The translations under genes were made by a program, and so were the position numbers. From NCBI GenBank assembly GCA_030765065.1, contig CM060986.1:80407573-80471572 (forward strand): a stretch of DNA of 64,000 nt, given 5' to 3'. This DNA comes from Deroplatys truncata (Eukaryota > Arthropoda > Insecta > Mantodea > Mantidae). The first letter of the stretch is position 1, and the number at the start of each line of letters is the position of its first letter. A model generated the notes under the pieces. It was not told where the DNA came from. It saw only the letters and a list, made by a program, of their open reading frames with translations, and did no database searches. Below, in pieces: positions 11,507 through 23,500 of this stretch.

Positions 11507-14500
11507 GGAACCATACTTCATCAGAGAAGAATATTAACCGAGGATCAATTACTGTATCATTTCGCAAAATCCAATTACGGAATTTATCTGAACTTTGATG
11601 ATTACATGAAAATAATGCGTGTGCAACAAACCCCATACATTTTAAGATCTAAAAGAAAACGTTAGTCGAAAAATTTACTGAAATTCAAATATTGAACTCT
11701 CGCGTGCAATGAAAATTTCATAATGATGCCAGAAATATGCGGATAGAGGAGCACAACATTTCCAAAATCTCTCATAAGATATGTGCTTTATAGTTTTTAT
11801 AGCGACTATGAGAACCTGAGGCGGGTACGGGGTATTATAACTACTTCAGCGGAAGTACCTTCTTCCCCAGCCGGCGCGGGAGTCACCATGCGATAACCAC
11901 ATTGTGAAGGAAAAGCCTTGCATATAATGAAGCTGCAAATTTACTGACATTATTTAATTATTTTGTATACTTTACCTGTATTCCGCCGATAAATTCTATA
12001 GAACTCTAAATTCTAAGTTCTAACAGGCGGGAAGGTTTAATATTGTGTTTTTGTTTCAGATGAGCTTAAAAGTGTGCATGTTAGGTGGTACTTCGTACGA
12101 AAATGTTGAGTCGATTGCAATACTTCTTCTACCAGGTTGAATGGTATGGAAACCCGTAAGAGATCCAATCTGCTTCTTTCGATAGATGCATAATATATGA
12201 CGTATAGCCCAAGAGTAAATTATGATTGGATATTCTGTTTCCTAGAAAATACAATTTTTCTGGCAGCAGCAGCATTGTCGTCATCGTCGCAGTTAGAGTC
12301 TTAAATAGTTCCGACTCTAAAATCCTCCTTTAATCACCTTTCTAATCATTCTGTATCTTTTTGGGTTGTATGTTATTATTTTTTAATCTGTATCTTCTAG
12401 CCGCATAGCCAGTTGAGAAGTGGTCCATCATAATCTGCTCTTTGGAAGTAGGGGAGGCGTGACAAAATTATCAAATACTCCTTAAAAGTATTGCACATGA
12501 TTTATATTTTATGTAATGGTAGGCTTAAACTACTGGACAAAGAGATTGTTTTCTATAATGTCCTTTAATATTTTAGTGCTGGTTATACCTAATTGGATAG
12601 ACTATTTTCTCTAACAGTTTAATCATAGCAGATCTGGCTTATTTAAATTTAAGGGCTTAGTTTCTCAGTCTTTTAGTCTGCTAAACTCGGAGATTATAAT
12701 TATGTTAATGTCATTTTGATGACTGTTTCTAATGTAACTAAATACCTGTTAGTTCTTCCACCGTTCCTGCCTCTCCTCCATATTCTTTAGGGAATATTCT
12801 TTGGGGCACTTGTTTGAAGACTTCCTCCATACCATCTGCATGAACGTGTATCTGGAACAAAAGTATCAAATTACCTGAACTAATGAACTATTAAGTGAAA
12901 AGATTTAAGAATGCGTTTCTGCATTTCGTGATTTATTTAAAAAAGGTCTAAAATACGCACTTCATTTCTGAATAACCTTATACATTCGGGAAAATAAATA
13001 TTTTATTAAATATTTTGTTAGATCCATAGAAAATGTGCCATGAACTTCGTTAACTTAAGTTGGTGTTGAATTAATAGTAAACTTCTACAGGTTTTAACTT
13101 CCGTGTATTCAATAATCCTATTCCTCTCACTTCACAGTCGGCAGGACTTTGTATCATATAGTATATTTTGAACATTTACAGCATACACAACAACTTATTT
13201 TGGCTGTTACTCACACAACATTGAGAAAATATGTTGAGAAAACTATTGGGCCTTGGATATAAGCATGATAGCGAGTAGTCGTTACTTCCTGGATTATCCT
13301 TGTACATTATGTATTTATCCACCATAATTATTTTCTTCCATACTGCGGCCAGGCACAATGGCTCGAGCGCCGGCTGCCGCAGCTCGGACTCATACCGAAA
13401 CAGATTATATCTCCGCAACCGCCTCACGTTCATGTTAGAGTTACAATTACAATGATAAATAAGTACGAGGGCGGATTGATAAGTCCATGACTTTGATGAG
13501 AGATAGCGTTCTAATCCAGGTCTTGTTTGCATCCAATTCTTACATCTAATCTGGTTATAATCGCAGAAATCTGTCGTCATTTGTTTTTTAAAACATTGCT
13601 GAGAACGTCTAAAATAAGCAGATGTGTGTTGCTTCGAAGAAAATGGATAAAAGCGAATTTCGTGTTCTGATAAAGCACTACTTTTTTGCGAGGTAGGACG
13701 GTAAAGGAAACGGAAGAAAAGCTGAACAAGTATTATGGGGACTCTGCTCCATCACACGACATGATTCACAAGTGGTTCACAGAATTTCGATGTGGCCGTT
13801 CGAGCACAAGAGATGCCGTGCGCACAGCACGGCCGGTTGAGGTCACAACAGAAGAAATGGGGAACAAGGTCCACGATATTGTGTCGGACGACCACCGAGT
13901 GAAAATCCTTGAGATAGCCAACACCGTAAACATCTCGAGTGAACGGACGTATAACATTCTGCACGAATTTTTGGGTATGAGAAAGCTGTCAGCAAGATGA
14001 GTGCCGCGACTGCTCACCGTTGAGAACAAGCGGAATCGTGTGAACATTTCACAGGGATGTTTGAACATGTTCCAGTCAACCCAAATAGGTTTTTGCGGCG
14101 TTATATCACGGTTGATGAAGCTTGGATCCATTACTATCAACCTGAAGCCAAACAACAATCAAATCTGTGGATTTCCATCGGTGAATATGCTCCAAAGAAA
14201 GCAAAACCCATTTCTTTGGCAGGAAAAATCATGGGAGCTGTCTTTTGGGATTCACAAGGGGGTGATAGACATTTACTACCTGGAAAAGATTAAAAAGATC
14301 ACCAGTTCATATTATGCCGCAATGCTAGATCATTTTCACAAGGAATTGTTAAAGAAACGACCCGATTTGGTGAAGAAAATGTCCTATTTCACCAGGATAA
14401 TACATCCGCGCACAAGTCAGACATTGCTATGAAAAATATGTGGAATTGGTATACGGACTACTCCCTCACCCACCATATTCTCCAGATTTTGCTCCGATTG

Positions 14501-17500
14501 ACTTCTTCCTCTTCGCAAACCTGAAACATTTGCTCTCTGGGAAGAAATACACGTCCAGTGAACACATAAAGGCAGAAAAAAAACTTCATATTTTGCAGAC
14601 TTCGAAAATCATATATTTTGGAAGGTTTAAAATCTTTGGAGAAACATTGGAAAACGTGTATTGAATTGAAAGGAGACTGTGTTGAGAAATAAAGTTAATT
14701 TTTTGAGAAAAAAATTGTTATTTTCTTTAAAAAGTTGCTGACTTATCAATCCGCCCTGGTACATACCTTATTATAAAGAATGTTGGAGATGTTGTAGCAT
14801 CTTCTCTTCACTCGAGATTTCAATAACTGAAATTAACTCAATTCCTCGCCTGTTATCTTATAGTTCTTCCAATGTATGGGGTTTGTAGCAAACATTTTAT
14901 TTTTAAAGTTCCTCTACAGATAAAATCACATACAGTTAGATCAAGGTATCTTATGGGGTATAATCCTTTGGCAACTACCCTATCTTCAAATATTTCCTGT
15001 GTTTCCGTATGTGTTGTTTTACGACGAAACTGAACGATGTAAATGGATTCGTCAGAGAGGAATATTAAGCGTGGATCATTACTTCATCACTGATATTTCA
15101 CAAAATTCAAATCCGAAATTTACCCGATTCAGATAATCACATGAAAAATAGTGTCTATAACAAATCCCAGATATTGGAAGAACTAAAAGAAAACATCTGC
15201 CGAGAAATATTCGTATTCGGATATTGAACTCTCAAGTGTGAATGAAAATTTCCTGAAAATATATCTGAAATATGTAGATAGAGAAGGATAATATCTCCAA
15301 CATTTCTTATGATAAGGTACTGGTTGGTCATGACATGAATGCGTTCGATGGGAACAAGTGGGCGAGGCATCGAAATGGCGAGTAAAGGCAATATCTGAAG
15401 TTCCAAGTTGCATTTACTGGCGAGGCCGAGGCCTGCAAATGTAGTACTGCTTTATTGTGCAACTGTACATTCCCCTATCGTCTTTCCCTCACTCCCCTCA
15501 GATCCCTAGCCTTAATGACGTTAGGCAATGTCAACGAAAACAGTGAGGCTTTTCCCCAACCGCACTCACATCGTGGCCGACTGTATGTGCTTATTATCAC
15601 TATAATTGTAACTATTAATATGAGATCGTGTGGCGGTTGCGCGGATATTATAACTATTTCGGCGAGAGTTCGAGATGTAGCGATCGTCGCATGGGCGAAA
15701 CGTCCCGTAATTTATTTAACTGATGAACCGTTCTCTCTAAGTGAGGCATTAAATTTCTGTACTAAACAAAATAAGTTTAAAATCAAATAATCCTCTTGAA
15801 TTCAGGGCAGGAGATTTAGAATCTGAATATGGTGGTTTGTCATGGATAATACATGTTGGAGAAACAGTTATTGTTTAAGTCCAGCATTAGATATTTTAAT
15901 CTGCGCTTAGGTATGTTGTCTTAATTTGTAACAGTTACAGATTTAAATGTAGAAATATATTTAACATCAAGTGCATTATATCATTACACCTGCGATTATT
16001 TTCTGCGAGTGTTTCTGAAACACTTTCTCCTCATTTTGACTCCACACACAAGTGCAACAACTTCCTGCTCGTTAAGCAAATGTTAATGAATGTCAATAGA
16101 CTTTAAGATAGATGAAGTAAAGAATTTACCTACTGTTCGAGAATAAATTAACCTATACTTACCCTTTTTTGTAGTTTCTCCTTCATGAATGATTTGAATA
16201 CGTTAAATACTGTTAAGAATCCAACTGGAAGATGGAAATGATGCATGGCCTTTGGACGCAAAGGATATCCATCCTGCAATTCACAAATATAATTTAAAAG
16301 CTTGAGGAGTTGTAAATTCAATTACTATTACATTCTCAGTCTGTTAGTATGTTGTCGAAAAGGTACTGCAGAGAAGGTATTATATTCCACCCAAAATTTC
16401 TATGTCGAGAATTCACCGTATACACATGTTTGAAGGCCTAGAACCCCTAAAACGTTTTTTAAAAGGTTCGCGTATGTGTGCGCGCGTCTTGAACATAAGG
16501 TAAAGGTACGAACTAACGGAGGGGAGGGTCGAAATTGGGGCAGAGCACGCACGCAGGCCAGGTCAGTGATCCCTGGGAGGGAGGGATGAAGCGCGAGAAT
16601 CGGCGGGCGACCAGATTGGGCGCAAGCACAGGTGGGGACCCTAATGTTTCCAGATTGAACGTATCCGACACGTTGCCCAAGCAATCAATCTCAAGCGTCC
16701 CCGGAGCGGAGCCCACTTGGAAGAGAGACCTAACTGAGCACAACCCGCAGCGACTCTAGGGAAGAAACCTTTACAGTGCACAAGCCACACCCAGCTACAA
16801 TCCGCCGAGCACCGTCGCCTGGTCCTATAACACTGAAATATATGACAAGGAAAATTAGGAGTACAGGAAATGGGAGAGAGGAGAGTCGTGGTAGAAGATG
16901 AAACACCCCAGCATTCGCCTGTCGACCCGGGGAAACCACGGAAATTCCATGGGACAGATTGGGCGGTCACTGGGATCGAACCCTGGACCTCCCGAATGCG
17001 AGACACAGACGTCTCAGCATAGCGTCATCCTGCTGGGTTGTGAAGAGCATAACTCAGTAAAGAATTGTTGGACAAATACCAAACTTGGTATTAAGCTCAG
17101 TATCTTTCATAGATGCGACACGAATATATTTAAGAGAATTCCTAGCTCAAACTATATTTTACTTGGAACACCTTTCTATTTTTCTTTCTCTCTAATTATT
17201 TTTATTCAATTACCATATACTTAAGATGTTTACATAATAAATAATGTGTGTATATCAAATTTTCTCGGAATCGCCTCTGAAGTCCTCTTCATTCTGAAGG
17301 AACTTAATACGTATAAGATTCTATAACCGGTAAACTTGAGCAAAAACGTACTCCATTAAAAATATAAAACTCTTTAAAACACACCATTTATTTAAATAAC
17401 TTTTCCATGACACCAATATTGTGGCGTATAATTCATTTTATTGTCATTTTTGTGCTGTATTGTTGCTACCAGACGTAGCATTATTGTGTCTCTTCAGTTA

Positions 17501-20500
17501 TATTTCGGCCTGACGGTTTTTCCTTTCGGTGCGGGCTATGCCAAAGGGAAAGACCTGTTTGAAACTGTCTGGTATGACGTCAACCCTGTCTGGTTTTAGC
17601 TAGACACTGTTGGTGAGGGCAAAAGAAGTCTCACTCCAGTGCAAGTGGTCGTTGGAGCCAGACGTGTGTGTGGCCGGTCTACGGTTTAGTAGCATCTCCC
17701 TCCACCCTGTTTCCTTTGTTAATTATGTAGAGTCTCGCCAAACTTTTTATGAATAAATCCCAAATACGTGAAAGTAATATGTGCTATGTAATTTCTCAGC
17801 ATAGCACAAAACTCACGCCTTCCCCTTAAATTCCAGACCAAGGTCCCGGACAATTCGCTGCCAGCGAGTTACGCCACCCGAATGTGCGTGTTGGGGTGAT
17901 CTAAATTAATTTATTTTTCTGTAACCTTTTGAACTAAACCCCAACATGTAACAATATTTTGTGGTATATTGTTACTATTGGTTTAAGTTTTTCAAATCTT
18001 TACCATTTTTTAAAAACCTTGTCTCTACTCAGATGTTTCTTGCGATGTCAAGCAAAGAATATCAAATTTCAAGGCAAGCATATAGCGATCAGCCTTTAAA
18101 CATCTGAGTATCGATTAGGCTTCCTCTATCACTCAGGTACCTACAACGAAATATGTAGTTTAACTATTTCTGCAAAGGTTTATCTCGATTAACATGAAGT
18201 AGAAAGAAACGTAAGCGTTCGTAAGAATAATGAGTAAAACTTATATACAAATATACGATAGAGGGTAGAGAATATAATATGAAGGTAACACAGATATTTT
18301 TTGTTCTCTTGTCCATTTTTCTTACATGGGAACTTTCAATTACATCTTTATTTTCTACCATAAAGGCAACTCTTTTAATATTCCAGATATTTAGAGCCAT
18401 TTATAAGAACAGGTATTGCCATTATATTATAGTGCTTCTAAATAGTTCCACATTACTTGACCGTTCTTATCTTTATAGCTCCGCATATATTTAGTTTTAA
18501 GGATATCTTGGTTATTTAATGAAATATTGTAACCTAAATAATTCAATATTTACACATGATCAATGTCATTACTAACTACAATTCTGGAGTTCATCGGAAG
18601 TTTACAGTATACCGCCACTTTCAAGCTACAGATTACGCTTGGCTACTATTTCTTTTAAGTGATGCGTTATTCTCTGTAAATCGGATACTAAATCTTCCAC
18701 TATTATATTATTGTTAGTATTTATTAAATCTACGAGTGGTTTCAATGCTTCGGGCAGTTAATAACTTTCTTAAAGTTTAGGCAAACAAAAATACAATATT
18801 CTGTATTGATTCTGGAATCATGCAACGAGAAAATAAAGCACAATAAAAGGGTAGCATACTTGCTTCCATTTATCCGTCCCCGCAGCATTGGGAGGCATTC
18901 AATTGGCCTTCGCAAATGGAGTATGTATCAATATCAAGAAGGAGGTATGTGTGTACGAGATCAGTTTACCTTTCCACGCATGCAATGGCATTCTGTTTTA
19001 CGTGCACAATTCTGAATTATTCTCATACAAATATATAACTTTAAGCAATAGCTTTTCTCGTCATCACTTATAATAACCATGTTTAAATATATAAACTAAA
19101 TAAAAATCTTTCTTGAAAAAAATCTTTCTCATGGCAATGTAATGTAAAACTGAAATGCATTATACTTTTCATTCTCAAAGACATTCTCATTGGCTAGACA
19201 TTATTGGTACCATTTATCCAACCCAAATATGCAACTAAATAAAACAGCATTTCACACAATTTTTGCATGAAAAACTATTTTTAATGACAATACAATGCAA
19301 AACTGAAGTAAATGATACTATTTTACTCTCAAAGAGGAAACATTTACTACACATTATTTTAATAACCTCTCCATTCTTCATTGTTGTACAATGCCCGATT
19401 TAGCGTCCGACACTCAATCACTTAAATGCTGGAAGAACTCTGGTTCTAAACGCACATGGCAATGTTCCCATTAGATCTCATTTAGGTCGCAGTGCGCGAT
19501 GTGTTCCCCTCCGTTGTGAAATCCTAGCCGTAACATCTGCCAGAAACGGATTATATACTCCAAATTTTATTTTGCGGAAATAAATTAACCCTAATAAAAA
19601 TAATCAACCATCTTATTAACATAAAACTACTTCCAAAACAGTGCTTAGTTCTTTTTATCAGCCTAAAATTTAATTCAGCTGTGTTGAATAATTACTCAGG
19701 AAACGGATCATTTATACCAGAAAATGTCATCCCAAAAATAACCTGTTCAAAGCAAAAATAGAGAAAAGAAACTCGTACAATATTTGCAAAGAAAGAATCC
19801 ACATGGCTTGAGAGTAAAAAATGTGTCCAATTGTAGTGCCAATTTGTGGAGCAAAACTTCCCCTAAAAGATGGGCTAAGTTTATCTGTTCATTTCAAACT
19901 GTACCTACACACTTTTACTTTCCCTACTACGTATAGTAAGCAGGGGAAGTATTGTATTCCACACAAAAATTCGATACCGAGATTTCACCAGAAATTTATT
20001 CACCTCCCAAAAAAATCATTTTTAGGAAAATGTCCGTGTCGTGTGTGAGTGCCGGTCTGTCTGTCTGTATGTGAATTGCATAACTCAGAAACGAAAAGTC
20101 GGATAAATACCAAACTTGGTATTTAAGTTCAGTTTCTTCTAAGGATGCCTCAAGAATATTTTCAAAAATTTTACCCAAACTGCCCTTTACATGGAAAATT
20201 TTTAAAAATTTTTGATTTTATAAAAAGTGTAATATAAAATACCGTATATTAAAAATATTTACATGGCAAATAAAATGTATCTCTTGAATTTTCTAGGAAT
20301 ACCTTGTAGTCCTCTTCATTCGGAAGGAATTTTCTATAATCTTGCATAACTGGTAAACATAGCGATAGACAAAGCGTACTACACAAACATGTAAATCTCT
20401 TTAAACACGCAATTTATTTTATGTAAGCTTTTCTGCAGCAGTAGCCATTTCTGAGATACCCGTTATTAATTTTTCGAATTGTTCATTACTTGTTCTTTCT

Positions 20501-23500
20501 TTTAAAGTCTTGACAACATTCAGTTGTTTCTCACGATTGCATGGAAACAGTATGCAATTTTAAGCGCCAGCATATAGCATTGAGTTGTTAAATATTTGAC
20601 TATCGTTGTTCTCTTTGTATCTGTAACGAAATGTGTAATGCAGCTATTTCTGTAAAGGATTATTTGGATTAAAATGGAACAGACAGAAAATAAGGTTTAG
20701 TAAGAATGTTTTGTATACCCGAAAATAAAAGATAGAGGATAGGGAAGTCATGTGAATGTAACACATCAGCATTTTTTCTGTGAAGTGGTGCAGAATTCAC
20801 AGTACGAATTGGTAGATGCAGAAAAATGTTCAAAATATATAAAAATAAAATCTGATGTGTTACACTCACATGACTTTCTCTACTCTTGTATAAACTATTT
20901 TTACAAACTCTTATTCTCCATTTATTTCATCTTAATCGAGATAAAACATTAGCAGAAACGATCTTTTGACATGCAAAGAGAATTACGTTTTACACATAGC
21001 GACCAGTTCTAAAAATATTTGACTTTCGCTTAAGGCGTACTATGTTCCCCTTGTTTTGTAATTGCAAGGGCAATATAGAAATACAGTAGACTTTAAGCAT
21101 AGACATATCTCTTAATATCTGGTTGCTATGTGCAGTACCATTCTCTTTGCCACAGATTAATGCTCTTTGCATATCCAAGACAAAAAAATGAATAACGAAT
21201 TTCCATTTGAGAAAAAAGTATTGATAGTTTAAGGGAATAACAAGCAATATCTCGAAAATGGTTCACTCAACAAGAAAAAATGTATATGACATAAATTGTG
21301 TATTTTAACGCGATCTACATTTTTGGTGTCTATTTCTTATGGTTTACCAGTTATGCAAAAGTCGTTCGAAATGAAGAATACTTTTGGAGACATTCCCAGA
21401 AAATTCGAGATATACATTTCATTTGTCATAAAAATATCTTAAACATATGATACTTAAATCAAAATAGTTAGACATTTTTGAGAAAATGAAAATTTTCGAA
21501 AAATCTTCCATGTAAAGGTAATCTGGGGTGGGGGATTTTCTTGAAAACCTTCGTGTTGCATCTCTGGAAGATATTGAACCTAAATACCAAGTTTGGTGTT
21601 TATCCGACTGTTGGGTGGAATACAATACTTCCCCTACTTACTACACGTAGTAGAGAAAGTAATAATTATTGTGTCTACAATGATAAAACACGTATATGAA
21701 GCTAAAGGAGGAAACTACAATTAATAAGACAGCAGAAAAACTAAACGTATCTTTGTTTTGGCAATTTTCGCCATTTAGTTTCCCCTTAACAACTTTATCT
21801 TATCCTTTTATTATAAGAAACTCGTACTTAAAATAAATAAGTTTTCTGAAGGCCAGCTACAGAGAATGATTACATAACATATCATTTTATTGTACTCTAA
21901 CAGAAGGTGTGAAGATGTCAGAAATTATTACCTGGAAGATAACTGTAGCTTTCTTCATCAAGGATGGAGTGAAGTGACTAACTTGAGCTAGGGTGCTGCC
22001 GGAGTGGTCTAGCAACCCCACAGTGCCGTTGATGATTGCGCGATCGTCGTCTCTGATCATTAAATCCATGACCATAAGTTGAACCTTAAGAATATCTGGA
22101 AATTTCATCTCCTCTGGATCATAGCCGCCATTTCTCATCAAAATCACTCTTCTTCCTTCAGGATCTGGTTCAGGCAGGGGTATCATAGGCCTATTCAATA
22201 AGAATTTGTTATACAGTTGTTGATCTAGATTAGCCACTTGAGAGAATGCGGTTTGAGATGTTAGACTTAGGACTTACTTTTACGAAGGACAGAAAATAAG
22301 ACGTTTGGTCACTTAAAAGTATTCGATAGTGGCTTGATGTAAACAAACGTAAGGTCGCGGACCTCCTGCAAGGGGCGGGATTACTTCGAACAATGTATTC
22401 GCTTCCTTGTTTAATGATGGAGGTTGTATTCATTCCTTCATTCCTAAATGAAGTGCTGGACAAAATGGGGCCCGGACTGCGTGCTGAAGCACTTGAATTT
22501 GAAATGTATTGATGCCCCTTAATTTAATGAAAACCTTGTATATTTTTGCAAAAATTATTAATGTTGTATAATTGAAGAGCAGAAAGGGAAAAGGGTAGGT
22601 ATATGTTGCCGCTAGATTTGGAGAAAGGTTAGAAAATATTTACATTGCATTCTAAATAAATTGTTAATGCCTTCCTTGTATGTATAAATGTCCTTGTTTT
22701 ATAAACAACGTAAGTGCACTTTATATTCTACATTTCGGCCTTTATATTAAAACAGGGTTCTATAAAGATTGTGGTACTTAATGTCTATTTACCCTAACTT
22801 GGCAACGAGGCCCTTATTTTGTAAGAATTATATAATAACATTTTTGTGCTTGTAACCAGTACTGCTGCATAGGCATGGGGAGTACATTTGTTTCCATAAA
22901 AATGTTGTGTTTTATTTTTGAGGGCATTTATGTCCTTTTCCCCGTTCGTGCTTCAATTATGCTTTATCATTAATGATACATATTTTAGTTTCTTTGTACT
23001 CGTTGAATATGAACTTGCTGTTTAGTTGTATAATTTTAAAACCTTAAATACACTAAAAGCAACATTTTCCCCATATTTGAAAACATTTAAGTTCTGGTAT
23101 GCCGTAGTTAAATTCAAATGTGAAACTGTGTGTGTTTTAGAGAGGTCCATTCATGATTTAAATGAAAACTCTTCGCTAACAAACATTACCGAGGCCATTA
23201 AAGGATATCCTGCTGAAACAAATTATTTTTAACGAACGTTTATATAATATATAATGACGTATATAGAGTTAAATTACATTTATGAAACCTATCGTTTGTT
23301 AATTACTGCTTCTCACCTTTAGAATTAATTTGACTAGCTTATAAAGCTATTTTTCCTCTCAAAACGTCGTACTCTACAGTTTTATAATAACTGATTTCTT
23401 ATTACTAGCATAAGATTCTTTAGCAATTGACTTGAACTTATCTACACTCAAACCATTGTCACAACAAATCATGTAAACAATATTGGCTACGAATCACTGA

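Larger units (their letters stand above)
9934..11912 (-). mobile_element. DDE transposon copy A (IS630/Tc1-mariner-like), degraded, in intron 5
   Basis: The termini are imperfect inverted repeats: ttccttcacattgtggccat on the left, and on the right, reversed, ttccttcacaatgtggttat. Minus-strand remnants read DPRLIFFSDEVWFH (about 11500-11560) and, after an interruption, YGYVSSQNNRYWSTEKP (about 10540-10595). These are the conserved core of the DDE transposases that carry a DUF4817-type helix-turn-helix. The two pieces are split by a SINE and an AT microsatellite. Stops and frameshifts make it inactive. Copy B at 13.3-15.7 kb is related. Confidence 0.75.
13340..15700 (-). mobile_element. DDE transposon copy B, interrupted by mariner, in intron 4
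   Basis: Internal DNA at 14763-15210 is similar to copy A (for example atgtatggggtttgtagcaa against atgtatgggatttgttacac). The ends are inverted: the left reversed reads aggcggttgcggagatata and the right reads tggcggttgcgcggatatta. Decayed minus-strand peptide FLSDESIYIV marks the catalytic region. The mariner at 13466-14759 sits inside it. The right boundary is blurred by further rearrangement at 15310-15600. Confidence 0.6.
16358..18300 (+). repeat. interspersed repeat F1, copy b, split by two insertions
   Basis: F1 sequence starts near ggtattatattccacccaaa and runs to about 16494. It resumes at gagcataactcag (about 17044), stops at 17419, resumes at 17958 and ends near 18300 with the gtagagaat type end. 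The two gaps are a SINE and a solo LTR. The copy lies in intron 3. Confidence 0.75.

Noticed and set aside
16535-17006. Overlapping open frames on both strands in the GC-rich stretch
   Set aside because: The stretch is a SINE with a tRNA-like head and body, and the frames are incidental.
22191-22237. Extension of CRAL-TRIO exon 3 to an in-frame GTG or to an upstream acceptor
   Set aside because: The acceptor at 22191-22192 fits the phase of exon 2 and gives a family-like start. The longer form would add about 16 residues with no counterpart in the family.
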